NCBI GenBank assembly: GCA_030017475.1
Contig: JASEIO010000006.1
Coordinates: forward strand, 1-55,470
From: a bacterium
GTDB taxonomy: Bacteria; UBA9089; JASEIO01
Direction of reading: 5' to 3'
DNA: 55,470 nucleotides
Shown here: in pieces, positions 1-8,908 of the stretch
Layout of the letters: each line of letters starts with the position of its first letter
Numbering within the stretch: position 1 is the first letter of the stretch
Made by a program: the position numbers and the translations under genes
Notes under the pieces: model-generated
Told to the model about the DNA's origin: nothing
Seen by the model: only the letters and a program-made list of their open reading frames with translations
Database searches by the model: none

Positions 1-208
1 CTCCTATAAGACTTGAAATATTGTTTGACAATTATTACAAGACTGGATACCATGTACCTATGCCAGCCAAATTTAGTACATTTTATGCTTGCAATTTCAA
101 CGAAATTATGTTAGTATTAGATTGATTTTGTTGATGTTGCGGTTTTTATGATGAAATTGTTTTTGGCACTTTTGAGCTGATCTTCGAAAATCTTCGGGAG
201 GAGATGTT

Positions 209-594
209 ATGAGAAAAGTAATGGAGCCACAAACGGAATTAGGGAAACAGCTATTTCGGACATTAAATTTGACATTCGCTCTCGTGATGAGATTCCCAAG
301 TTACTCCTGGGCTTGCAGCATATTTACTGTAATGTTGAAACCCGAAATAAAGTTTTTAGGACTTTAGAGGAACTCGTTCCTAAAGTGATAGATTCAAATA
401 ATGGTCGCCGTGGGATGGATTTGTGGAAGATATTAGTTTTAGGCACAATAAGATTAATCTGTAATCGGAACTATGACAAACTTCAAGAAATGGCCAATAA
501 TCACAAGACCATGCGTCAAATCCTGGGGCATGGAAAGTTGGATGAAGATTATAGATATGGTAGCGTTGCAATAAGAAATTTCCTAAGTAGTTGA
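209..594 (+). pseudogene. ISNCY-type transposase remnant (frameshifted, 3'-truncated)
   Basis: An ATG at 209 behind GGGAGGAG opens MRKVMEPQTEL, the usual N-terminus of a family of ISNCY-like transposases. Near position 240 the reading frame changes, and the rest (ISDIKFDIRSRDEIPK, then LQHIYCN, then NGRRGMDLWKILVLGTIRL, then MRQILGHG) lies in another frame up to a stop at 592-594. These phrases match my memory of the N-terminal region of the family; the catalytic C-terminal part is missing. It is therefore a dead fragment. Family naming is from recalled motifs, not from a search. Confidence 0.7.
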
Positions 595-805
595 AAATTA
601 AGGAAAGACTGAATTGTAGGTAAGTAAGAAGTGATCCAAAAATGAATCTTTGATGTGAAAAGCCTGGTTGACAAAATACGACTATAGAAAAAAGCTTTTA
701 TGATGGTAAACTCGAAAAACTTGCAATTAGATTAACCTCTTGATTTGTGCAACGGTGCCAGATATGCGATGCAAACTTTAAAAGATAAAATTGACAAGTA
801 GCAAG

Positions 806-835
806 ACATAGGTTACTCGAACATAGGTTACTCGC
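806..835. repeat. 15-bp tandem duplication
   Basis: ACATAGGTTACTCGA (806-820) is followed at once by ACATAGGTTACTCGC (821-835). The copies differ only in the last base. No gene is affected. Confidence 0.85.
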
Positions 836-851
836 TAATCTCGTTTTTGTA

Positions 852-875
852 GCAGGACATGGGGTACCCTCCTGC
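852..875. repeat. Short inverted repeat around GGGTACCC
   Basis: GCAGG (852-856) pairs with CCTGC (871-875), and the interior contains the palindrome GGGTACCC (862-869). The arms are separated by a few unpaired bases. It may be a REP-like unit or an element end. Confidence 0.5.
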
Positions 876-896
876 GTTGGTTCCTTAAAAATATCT

Positions 897-1000
897 GGGG
901 GAACATGGGGGACGGGAACATGAGAACATGGAGAACATGAACATGGAGAACGAACATGTTCAACAAACATGCAAACTGCAAACATGGCAAACATGGGGGA
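897..1000. repeat. Degenerate AACATG-rich repeat block
   Basis: The word AACATG, often as GAACATGG or AAACATGG, recurs about nine times in roughly 100 bp with irregular spacing. It is seen directly in the sequence. Similar GAACATGGGG-rich stretches are often linked with REP-like elements in environmental genomes; that link is from memory. Confidence 0.6.
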
Positions 1001-1363
1001 CATATACGTTTCTTACCAACGTCCTCTACTCCCCAATCCAAATGACCGAAGTCCAAAATTCAAAACACTACCAAAGAATAATAGTTAATAATGAAATAGT
1101 AAAACAATCCATAAAACCTTTAGTTTCTGCTTGGTCAAAAAAGATTCCTATTGGCTTAAGACTTTTGGAAGAATCTAAATAGGTTTTGGTCATTTGAATT
1201 TTGTATTTGTTTAGAATTTAGAGTTTCGGATTTAGGATTTTGCCGAACGAAGTGAGGCTTATTTGGTGTATGTATATCTAATTTTGTTTTTTGGGAGATT
1301 AGAGGAGATACTTCTTATGTTATGTTTATAAGTTAACTACGAGACCGTACATTTAAAAATTAT

Positions 1364-1408
1364 TAACTTCCTATTTTCCCACCTTAGGGTGCGGAAAATA
1401 GGAAGTTA
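1364..1408. repeat. Perfect 16-bp inverted repeat (hairpin)
   Basis: TAACTTCCTATTTTCC (1364-1379) is followed after 13 nt by its exact reverse complement (1393-1408). The loop itself contains CACC/GGTG that could extend pairing. There is no T-tract directly after it on either side, so it is not a standard intrinsic terminator. It may be an element terminus or a transcript-protecting hairpin. Confidence 0.85.
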
Positions 1409-1603
1409 TAGATTGTGTGATTGAGGACAAGGATAGAGGAAAATCGAAATAGACGTAGGATGAAAGATGAGCAGAAGTGGAAAAGGAAAAGAAGAGGTTT
1501 GGGATTTAATTCAGCCTTTAAGCTGACCCCAATTTGTCTTCACACACTGGTGGTAGGAGAGGATTCAGCGAACGGTGTAGTGGTATCTTGAAAGCTGCCA
1601 AAA

Positions 1604-3166
1604 ATGGACTCAGGAGATCAACGTGCTATGAGTATAAACATCCAAGGGCGTTTGCTCGCTCGTAATGCAGTGCTTAACTTGAGTGGGCAGGTACTTCCGA
1701 TGATTGTGGCTATAGTTAGTATGCCTTTTGTGGTTCGTGGACTTGGTGTAGAACGCTTCGGCATTCTATCATTGGCTTGGGCTGTGCTTGGTTATTTCAG
1801 CATCTTCGACATGGGTCTGAGTCGAACGACGACAAAATTTGTGGCAGAAGCTATGAGTAGAGGTAAACAAGAAAGGGTGCCCACTATTGTCTGGACTGCT
1901 GTAATTATCCAGGCTGTGTTGGGTGTCTTGGGTGGGCTTGTAATAGTAAGTGTAACTCCACTTCTCGTAGAACGTATCCTGAATGTTCCCCAGAATCTAA
2001 TAGGTGAAGCGAGTTTAAGCTTTTACCTATTAGCCCTTTCTGTTCCAGCGATATTAATCCCTAGTGTCTTTCGGGGAGTCCTGGAAGCAACTCAACGGTT
2101 TGACCTGGTGAACACATTAAGGGTGCTTTTTAGTACAGCTAATTTTTTGATACCGCTCGTGGGTTTACTTTTAGGCTGGTATCTTCCAGGAATCGTTGCA
2201 CTTCTGGTTGTATTTAGGGGCTTGACATTGATTGCACACTTTTGGGTATGTCTGCGTATTTTTCCTTGCTTGAAGGTACTACCACGCTCTTACAAAGGGG
2301 AGTTGCGTAATATCCTTGGCTTTGGAGGATGGGTGACAGCGTCTAATGCAACGTCTCCATTGTTCAACTACCTGGATCGCTTTCTCATCGGCTCATTACT
2401 CACAATGAACGCTCTTGCTTACTACACAACACCTTGGGAAATCATCGTCCGTCTACAGATTTTACCTACGAGTTTGGCTTTGGCGGTTTTTCCTGTTTTT
2501 AGTGCCATTGGTGCAATCTCTCAAAAAAAAGATCTGGAGCACTTTTACAGGCGATTGCTAAAGTATTTATTACTACTCATGGTGCCAGCAGGAATGATTC
2601 TCGCTCTGTTTGCAGAAAAGATCCTTCATTGGTGGCTAGGAATTGATTTTGCTGAGAAGAGTACTGTTGTTTTTCAAATCTTGGCTATAGGTATTCCAAT
2701 TAGCTCTCTGGCAGTGGCGCCTTCCTTACTCCTCCAAGGACTTGGACGTCCAGATGTCAGAGCAAAGCTTCTCTTATTAGAGTTGCCATTTTACACAGTA
2801 TTAGCCTGGTTTTTAATTAGAAAAATAGGACTTCCAGGTGCAGCTTTGGCTCGGATATTTTGGATAATTACTGATACTCTTTTGCTTTTTGGAGCATCAT
2901 GGAAAATTTGTGGAATGGATATACGCGCTCTTGCAGGAGATGGTCTTTTGCAAGGCATTGCAGCGCTTTTAATCCTCTCTGCTTTAATGTTTACGACATC
3001 GTTTTTAAACGAATTTTTACTGATCCAAGTTGGCATTGTCTTCATCCTTATCACCCTTTTCACTTTTGCTATATGGCACCATGCGCTAGACACGGCCGAA
3101 AAAAAAGTCATTATCTCAGTGTTCAGCGATTTGAGTGGTAGACTGGAGAGGAGAAGAAGCTTATGA
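1604..3166 (+). CDS. Polysaccharide flippase (Wzx-type, MATE/MOP superfamily)
   Basis: This 520-aa protein is almost entirely hydrophobic, with about 12-14 predicted membrane spans. It opens with a cytoplasmic N-terminus (QGRLLARNAVLNLSGQ) and a first span, followed by a GLGVERFG-like segment, the usual start of Polysacc_synt-family O-unit flippases. The family moves undecaprenyl-diphosphate-linked repeat units across the inner membrane. The length is normal. A second ATG at 1628 (MSINIQGR) is an alternative start, and neither has a strong SD. The stop overlaps the next ATG by 4 bp (ATGA), which implies translational coupling with the glycosyltransferase that follows. Confidence 0.88.
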   Translation: MDSGDQRAMSINIQGRLLARNAVLNLSGQVLPMIVAIVSMPFVVRGLGVERFGILSLAWAVLGYFSIFDMGLSRTTTKFVAEAMSRGKQERVPTIVWTAVIIQAVLGVLGGLVIVSVTPLLVERILNVPQNLIGEASLSFYLLALSVPAILIPSVFRGVLEATQRFDLVNTLRVLFSTANFLIPLVGLLLGWYLPGIVALLVVFRGLTLIAHFWVCLRIFPCLKVLPRSYKGELRNILGFGGWVTASNATSPLFNYLDRFLIGSLLTMNALAYYTTPWEIIVRLQILPTSLALAVFPVFSAIGAISQKKDLEHFYRRLLKYLLLLMVPAGMILALFAEKILHWWLGIDFAEKSTVVFQILAIGIPISSLAVAPSLLLQGLGRPDVRAKLLLLELPFYTVLAWFLIRKIGLPGAALARIFWIITDTLLLFGASWKICGMDIRALAGDGLLQGIAALLILSALMFTTSFLNEFLLIQVGIVFILITLFTFAIWHHALDTAEKKVIISVFSDLSGRLERRRSL

Positions 3167-4398
3167 AGATATGTATGCTTGTATATGAATATCCAAATTC
3201 ACTTTGGGAAGCGGTGGTTAGTGGTGAGATAAAAAATCCATTTTATCTTTCGCAAGCCCTTAAAGAAAGAGGTCATGATATCACAATTGTGAGCACTTCT
3301 ATAGTAACTAAAAGGAGTGAAAAACACGCTAAGAATTTTAACGGAGTTAAAATATACAATATTGGAGATGGTTTGTTTAGGGGTATAATCCGATATACGA
3401 CAAGAGGTCTTAAGGTATTTGAAAAACTTTTGAAATTAACCAAGGAAAATCATTTTGACTTATTCCATGCACATTCTCCTTCATTAGCTCTTGGGTTGAG
3501 ATTTTTAAAGAAAATCAGAATGATTAACATTCCAGTTATTATCACTGCACATGGTACTTATATTCCAGAGTTGGATGCTAATATAGAAGGTTTCTCTTTT
3601 TATAATATTCTTTCGAAATTAAATGGACGGATTCAGCTATGCATTGATCGCTTTTCCTTTTCAAATTCAGATAAAGTTATATCGGTTAGTAATTACCAGA
3701 TAAAAGAAATGTTAGAGATATACAAAATTCCAAGAAAGAAAATTGCTATGATTTCAAATGGAGTCAATCTATCTTTGTATAGACCTTCTCCTGATATTGG
3801 TAATGATATAAAGAAAAAATACCATATTCAGGATAGAAAGGTAGTACTCTTTGTAGGTAGGCTTGTCAGAAAAAAAGGTGTTCAATATCTTATAGCGGCC
3901 GCACCATATATCCTTAAGGAGATTCCAAATACTATTTTCCTTGTTATTGGAGGTGTAGATCAGCTCTCAAGACCTTCATATGAACCTGAGTTAAGGAGAA
4001 AGTTAAGAGAATTAAACCTCGAGGAAAAATTCATCTTTATAAAAAATGTACCGGAGATAGAGCTACCTGCTTTATATAATGCCGCCGATATATGTGTGGT
4101 CCCATCCATAGACTATGAATCTATTCCTACAGTTATATTTGAGTCAATGGCATGTGAAAAACCGGTTATAGCCACTAATCGATGGGGTATCTTTGAACAA
4201 ATCGGACATGAAAATTCACTATTTCCAGAAAAAGATCCATCTATAATTGCAAAAAAGGTTGTCGAGGTATTAAAGGATAAAAACCTATCCAGCATTTTGT
4301 CACACCGAAATAGAGAAGTGATCGAAAAATTTGCATGGGATAGAATTGCTGAAGAACATGAAAAACTTTACAAAGAGGTATTGGACTATGAAAAGTAG
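3163..4398 (+). CDS. Glycosyltransferase family 4 (GT-B fold)
   Basis: The protein has 411 aa. The N-terminal half has the Rossmann start MKICMLVYEYPNS and the acceptor-side segment DLFHAHSPSLALGL. The C-terminal half has the GT4 donor-binding signature VVLFVGRLVRKKGVQYLI and the EX7E-type block YESIPTVIFESMACEKPVIA. It should transfer a nucleotide-activated sugar onto the lipid-linked repeat unit at the cytoplasmic face; the sugar cannot be told. Its ATG overlaps the flippase stop (ATGA), and its 3' end overlaps the start of the pyruvyltransferase-family gene by 11 bp. Confidence 0.9.
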   Translation: MKICMLVYEYPNSLWEAVVSGEIKNPFYLSQALKERGHDITIVSTSIVTKRSEKHAKNFNGVKIYNIGDGLFRGIIRYTTRGLKVFEKLLKLTKENHFDLFHAHSPSLALGLRFLKKIRMINIPVIITAHGTYIPELDANIEGFSFYNILSKLNGRIQLCIDRFSFSNSDKVISVSNYQIKEMLEIYKIPRKKIAMISNGVNLSLYRPSPDIGNDIKKKYHIQDRKVVLFVGRLVRKKGVQYLIAAAPYILKEIPNTIFLVIGGVDQLSRPSYEPELRRKLRELNLEEKFIFIKNVPEIELPALYNAADICVVPSIDYESIPTVIFESMACEKPVIATNRWGIFEQIGHENSLFPEKDPSIIAKKVVEVLKDKNLSSILSHRNREVIEKFAWDRIAEEHEKLYKEVLDYEK

Positions 4399-5722
4399 AC
4401 CTTTCCAAAAGATCCTTTTGTTAGATTTCTGGTCTGAAAAAAATCGCGGAGATGCAGCCATGCAAAAGGCTTTAATTAGGTTAACCCGTAAATATTTCCC
4501 AAATGCAAAATTAGTGATTTGCACAGCATACGGTGTAAATCAATTACCGGATGTTCTAACTCAATTTGATTATTCTACCAAAGAGGGAGTCGGTGAAATA
4601 ATTGGTGGTCTCAGGTTCACCTATTTTCCATTAAACAAAGGTGATTTAACCCGCTTCAGGCCTTTGCGAATTGCTATAGATTTGATTGGATCTTTATTTG
4701 GCCTCTTACTTCTTTTGACCATTATGCTCCGAATACCCTCTACTATTCTGTTAAAGCTTCTTCCTTCTAAACTCAGTAGATCCTTAAAACATTTTATTGA
4801 TTCTGATCTTGTGATCTGGAATGGTAGAAACTTTCGAGGGAATAGTTTCATCAGGGAACCGTACGAGATTTTAAACTTACTATTCAATCCATTAGTATGT
4901 ATATTCTTAAGGAAACCTATAGCCTGCATAGGGGCGTCGGTTTGGGAACTGAGAAATTTTCTTGCTAGGGTATTATTAAAATTTGTATTTGCGCGTACAT
5001 TTTTTGTGTCTGTTAGGGAGGATATTTCGTTAAATAACCTGACAAAATTGTTAGGGCCTAAATCCCGTCGAATTTTTCTTTTTCCAGATTTATCTTTTTA
5101 TACCTTAAATTTGACTCGTCTGTCAAAGAAGATAAGACTTTATACCTCAAGAGATCTGAAGATAGGGCTTACTTTAATGGATTGGAAACCTGGTGGTGTG
5201 CAAGCTAGAGTGAATTATATTAAGGCCATAAGACATCTTACTAATTACTTATTAAATGAAATGAAAGCAGAAATTCTAATAATACCCCAAGTAACTTTAC
5301 CTACCGAAAGTACAAATGAAATAATCCATGAACTTTTTAATGGAATCAATAATAAGAGAATATCCATAATAAGGAAGGATCTATCCATTCAAAAACTCAT
5401 AAATATGTATACTAATTTGGATTTCCTTATAGCGACACGTATGCATTCTGCAATCTTTAGCTTAGCGGCTGGTACTCCAGTTTTAGCAATAGCTTATGAT
5501 TATGGGGCAAAGTGGGGCATTTTAAAGATGCTTGGGGTAGAAGAAATAGTCATAAACTTTAACGAAATAACTGAAAAATTGCTTCTTGATAAGTTCCATT
5601 GGTGCTGGTCTCAGCGACATATTTTATTGCAAACTGCGCAAGATAATATAAATAGATGTTATATTAATGTCAATGATCACATTCGAATATTGAAAAAAGA
5701 GTATGAAAAGTATTGCTCTTAA
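4388..5722 (+). CDS. Polysaccharide pyruvyltransferase family protein
   Basis: The protein has 444 aa from an ATG at 4388, chosen because AAAGAGG lies about 10 nt upstream and the protein then starts cleanly as MKSRPFQKILLLDFWSEKNR. The GDAAM segment near residue 25 and the C-terminal block ATRMHSAIFSLAAGTPVLAI are hallmarks of PS_pyruv_trans (CsaB/WcaK-like) proteins. The family adds pyruvate ketals to sugars, or acts as a glycan-modifying relative, using phosphoenolpyruvate. A longer frame opens at 4331 but lies deep inside the preceding gene. The middle part (residues 85-125) is unusually hydrophobic. Confidence 0.82.
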   Translation: MKSRPFQKILLLDFWSEKNRGDAAMQKALIRLTRKYFPNAKLVICTAYGVNQLPDVLTQFDYSTKEGVGEIIGGLRFTYFPLNKGDLTRFRPLRIAIDLIGSLFGLLLLLTIMLRIPSTILLKLLPSKLSRSLKHFIDSDLVIWNGRNFRGNSFIREPYEILNLLFNPLVCIFLRKPIACIGASVWELRNFLARVLLKFVFARTFFVSVREDISLNNLTKLLGPKSRRIFLFPDLSFYTLNLTRLSKKIRLYTSRDLKIGLTLMDWKPGGVQARVNYIKAIRHLTNYLLNEMKAEILIIPQVTLPTESTNEIIHELFNGINNKRISIIRKDLSIQKLINMYTNLDFLIATRMHSAIFSLAAGTPVLAIAYDYGAKWGILKMLGVEEIVINFNEITEKLLLDKFHWCWSQRHILLQTAQDNINRCYINVNDHIRILKKEYEKYCS

Positions 5723-6841
5723 ATGGAACTTAGTCACTATGCTTAAGGATAATAGGCTGAAATACGTTTATAACGAGATTAGAAAAAGCTGGAGAGACAC
5801 TTATTGGTGGAACAATCGTATTTTAGGATTTCTATTCAAAAGGATAATAGGCAATAAAGGTACCTACATAATGAATGAAGATTGGGGCAATTTAATAATA
5901 TTGGATGCCTGCCGATATGACACTTTCAAGAAGGTAACAGGCATAAACGCAGATTATAGAATATCTCGGGTTCATCCACACCTGAGTTTCTCAAGGAGAA
6001 CTTTGGTGGACGTAAATTTGATAATCCGGGGTGGTTCATTTTGAGCAAGTATTTGTTTGAAAAGATAGGAAATGATTTTATTAGAACAAATCGTATATGC
6101 TGCCAAAAGAAAGATGGACAACATGAAGTCGGAAAGAGATCATAGGAAAAACGATAAAAATGAACCGTCCTGATAATCCTATTATGGTAACTAGTAATGC
6201 ATTTGTAGACAGATTGGTTAAAGATTCATTTTGTCGAACAATTTCAGTATGGAGAGATAGCTGGGATTACATGTGTTAAATACTGTCCATCCTAAAACAA
6301 TGGTAGAATATGCTTTGGAAAGTGAAAAAAAGTGGGATGATAAGAAACTCATAATTTGGTTTATTCAACCTCATGTTCCATTTATTGAACACCCTAAGCT
6401 TTGCCATTATGATGCATATAAACGTGTATTTGATATTGCAGAAAGCGATGAAGTTTCTTCCATTATAACCCCCTGGAAAGAAGCAGATAAGGGCAACTTA
6501 AAAATTGAAGAGGCATGGAACGCATATAAAAGAAATTTGGAAATTGCAGTCGAATATGCTTTTGAGCTGGCAGAGAAGCTAAAAGGCAAAACCGTTATAA
6601 CGTCTGATCATGGACATGCTTTTAAACGTCTGCCGCTTTCCATAGCTTTTAAAATAGTAGGTCACCCTTCTGGTGTTTATATCTCTGAATTAGTTAAGGT
6701 TCCATGGTTGGCATTTGAGGGGAAGTGAAGAAAAGAGATAAAAAAGGAACTGGAAGAGAAAAAGCTGAAATCGAAAAGGCTTATTCAGAAGCTGATGAGA
6801 AACTAATAGAAAAACGTCTAAAGGAGTTAGGATATATATGA
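5703..6841 (+). pseudogene. AlkP-superfamily (sulfatase-like) protein, multiply frameshifted
   Basis: Pieces of one protein can be read in different frames: an N-terminal part with NLIILDACRYDTFKKV (metal/nucleophile region), then FLKENFGGRKFDN around 6000, then NAFVDRLVKDSF and ISVWRDSWDY around 6195-6270, then NTVHPKTMVEYALESEKKW to VITSDHGHAFKR (second metal site SDHG) up to 6728, and a tail ending KRLKELGYI at 6841. At least three frame breaks separate them (about 5985, 6040-6280 and 6725-6770). Proteins of this type are common in archaeal and bacterial glycan loci. The decay may be recent, since each piece is well conserved. The stop overlaps the ATG of the next glycosyltransferase gene. 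Confidence 0.8.
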
Positions 6842-7956
6842 GAAGGATAAAAGTTGCTTTCTTACTTCCCTCACTTCAAGGGGGGGGTGCTGAAAAAGCA
6901 ACAATAACGTTGGTTAACAACTTAGATCGGAAGTACTTTAAACCTCTCGTTGTTATTTGCCGCAATGAGCGATGCTATTTTTCGCCTCGGCATGATGTCC
7001 CAGTAATCAACCTTAATAAATCACGTACTCGTTATACCCTTCTTCCTCTGATGCGTTTTCTTAAAAAAGAGAAGCCAGATATCCTTTATAGTGCGATGTG
7101 GCATATAAATTTTATTGCAATCTGTACCAAAATACTTGCACACGTCTCAACTCATGTTGTCATCTCTGTTCATAATAATCCTACAATGACTTTACTCAAA
7201 GAAGGCCGAAGATGGATTATCTCTCTAATATATTCCAAATTTTACAAAAAGGCCGATCGAGTAATTGGAGTTTCAAAAGGGGTGGTAAATGACCTTAAAT
7301 CCTATGGAGTTCCGGAAGAGAAGCTTCAGGCAATCTACAACCCAGTAGTAGACAAAGAGATATTTTCTCAACAATTAGAGGATGTAAACCACCCTTGGTT
7401 TCAAAAGGGTGAGACAGTAATCCTTTCTGTGGGAAGAATTGTTGAACAGAAAGGATACCCTTATCTCATCCGTGCCTTTGCCAAAGTTAGAAAGAGGTTA
7501 GATGCTAAGCTTGTAATTCTTGGGGAGGGGGAGGATTTGCAAAGACTGAAGATGCTTGCCAAAGAAGTTTCCATTGATGATTCTGTGGATTTTGTTGGGT
7601 TTCAAAAGAATCCATTTAAATACATGTACCGAGCAGCCTGTTTTGTGCTCTCTTCCTTATGGGAAGGGCACGGGCTCGTTCTCATTGAGGCTATGGCTTG
7701 TGGAACTCCAGTTATCTCAACCCGCTGTCCATATGGGCCGGAGGAGATCATAACCGATGGGGTTAATGGACTTCTTGTACCAGTAAGAGATGAAGTAGCG
7801 TTAGCTAAGGCTATTATTAAAGTGTTAACGGATAAAGAACTTGCCAGAAAACTGAGAAAAAATGGGAAAGAACGGGCCATGGACTTTTCTGTAAAAAAAA
7901 TGGTAGACGAAAGCGAGAAGTTATTTAAAAGTTTGACGACAGTGGAGAATCCCTAA
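6838..7956 (+). CDS. Glycosyltransferase family 4 (GalNAc-transferase-like group)
   Basis: The protein has 372 aa. The N-terminal LPSLQGGGAEKATITL (glycine loop) and the C-terminal VGRIVEQKGYPYLIRA plus SSLWEGHGLVLIEAMACGTP, PYGPEEII and GVNGLLVP are standard for GT4 enzymes of the GT4_GalNAc_T4-like type. The ATG overlaps the stop of the decayed AlkP-like gene (ATGA), so the original operon order is preserved. The sugar and linkage are unknown. Confidence 0.9.
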   Translation: MRRIKVAFLLPSLQGGGAEKATITLVNNLDRKYFKPLVVICRNERCYFSPRHDVPVINLNKSRTRYTLLPLMRFLKKEKPDILYSAMWHINFIAICTKILAHVSTHVVISVHNNPTMTLLKEGRRWIISLIYSKFYKKADRVIGVSKGVVNDLKSYGVPEEKLQAIYNPVVDKEIFSQQLEDVNHPWFQKGETVILSVGRIVEQKGYPYLIRAFAKVRKRLDAKLVILGEGEDLQRLKMLAKEVSIDDSVDFVGFQKNPFKYMYRAACFVLSSLWEGHGLVLIEAMACGTPVISTRCPYGPEEIITDGVNGLLVPVRDEVALAKAIIKVLTDKELARKLRKNGKERAMDFSVKKMVDESEKLFKSLTTVENP

Positions 7957-8208
7957 AACAGGTTAAGAAGAGGATTTATTCGTTGAATCATCAATAATTT
8001 TCCCTTCAATTTTAGTTTTGGGAAGGCTCAGGAAACAAAACGATGGCAATTACGAAAACTAAGAAGCAAAAGAATTCTTCCGAAGCCACTGTTATATCTA
8101 TATGGCTTCCTTCATAATCCCAGAGACGCAACTAGCCTGATAGCATTTCTATTTAGACTCATCTCTCTAAGATTGCAGCTTAGGCACAATCTTTGAGAGA
8201 TGAGCCTA
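7957..8208. other. Intergenic segment after the GT4 gene
   Basis: No gene is supported here. A 24-codon frame (MAITKTKKQKNS..., near 8043) looks like a stray or an N-terminal fragment. The segment contains a 7-bp hairpin (GAAGCCA/TGGCTTC near 8085-8115) and the longer imperfect inverted repeat at 8156-8206. Confidence 0.5.
8156..8206. repeat. Imperfect 20-bp inverted repeat
   Basis: GACTCATCTCTCTAAGATTG (8156-8175) pairs with CAATCTTTGAGAGATGAGCC (8187-8206) at 18 of 20 positions across an 11-nt loop. No T-tract follows. It lies directly before the 128-bp direct repeat and may be an element end. Confidence 0.75.
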
Positions 8209-8336
8209 TCATTATCTACTTCTTTTATCGGAAGAATAAAGATTTTTCTTTACTTGATTTTTTAGATATTTAATTGAGTATCAAAAAACTACTCTTTAGC
8301 AATAAAAAACGAGAGATGTTTATTTGGAGTTATATA
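8209..8336. repeat. 128-bp direct repeat, copy 1
   Basis: It aligns without gaps to 12065-12192 with a single mismatch (T at 8325 versus G at 12181). Flanking DNA is unrelated on both sides of each copy. The repeat is AT-rich and has no conserved open frame. The two copies lie 3,856 bp apart and bracket the glycoside hydrolase remnant, a GT4 gene, the polymerase and an IS630 remnant. Confidence 0.93.
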
Positions 8337-8908
8337 GATACAAGGAAAGTATAAAACACTGGGAGATATTAAATGAACCGGATATTACTGTATTCTGGAA
8401 AGGAACTGTAGAGAAATATGTTGAACTTTTAGAAGCTACTTATAAAACCATTAGAGAAATTTGTCCTGAAGGTGTGGTTATAAGTGCTGGATTGGATGGA
8501 CATGGTGAAAATATATCAAAAGGTTGATAGAAACTGGATTTTATAGATATGTTGATGCGGTTGCATTCCACCCTTATGTTGCAACTCCTGGACAATCCCT
8601 GAAAAGGGTGGAGAAATTTCTACAGATTTTAGACATGTACCAAATTAAAAAGTCTTTATGGATAACTAAAATTGGCTGGCAGACTGGTGGTTGGCCTGAG
8701 AGCCCTGGTGTGGTAAAAGATGATAATATAAAAGCTTCTTATCTCAAACAGACATTTAAACTGTTGAGTCCTCTCGGTGAAGCCATTTTTGGTAAAGAGC
8801 TGTAGAAGCACCAAGGATGTATTGTCTAATTGCAGAAAAAGAAGGATGTTTAATCACCACTCCATCATATGATGCCTTTAAAGAGTTAACCTCCCAAGGA
8901 GTAAAATA
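8324..8908 (+). pseudogene. Clan GH-A glycoside hydrolase remnant
   Basis: Two fragments in different frames make up part of a TIM-barrel hydrolase. The first has HWEILNEPD (acid/base Glu) and a tail GLDGHGENI. After a one-base loss near 8520 comes VDAVAFHPYVATPGQ and SLWITKIGWQTGG, where the nucleophile position usually reads WITEIGW: the Glu is now Lys. A third fragment (MYCLIAEKEGCL to FKELTSQGVK) ends at the TAG before 8909. The N-terminal half is missing. This is a dead gene of a GH39/GH5-like type, perhaps once a locus-encoded glycanase. Confidence 0.78.

Larger units (their letters stand above)
595..1603. other. Intergenic stretch of about 1 kb with repeats and hairpins, no convincing gene
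   Basis: No credible coding region was found. The stretch holds a 15-bp tandem duplication (806-835, ACATAGGTTACTCGA then ACATAGGTTACTCGC), a small hairpin around the palindrome GGGTACCC (852-875), a run of AACATG words (897-1000), AT-rich low-complexity DNA at 1183-1250, and a long perfect hairpin at 1364-1408. An open frame across 928-1182 is mostly translated repeat and is probably not a gene. The composition suggests a graveyard of mobile-element ends upstream of the polysaccharide locus. Confidence 0.6.

Noticed and set aside
1-208. Search for a gene or CRISPR array at the left edge
   Set aside because: Only AT-rich DNA with a weak TTGACA (25-30) is seen. No regularly spaced repeats with unique spacers occur anywhere in the window, so no CRISPR array is called.
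928-1182. 84-codon open frame across the AACATG array
   Set aside because: The first half is translated repeat, there is no good SD, and the second half matches no family I know; it is bounded by low-complexity DNA.
1036-1215. Possible element with inverted ends (CAAAATTCAAA and CAAATGACC words on both sides)
   Set aside because: The matching words are short, AT-rich and in a different order on the two sides, so chance similarity of low-complexity DNA is likely.
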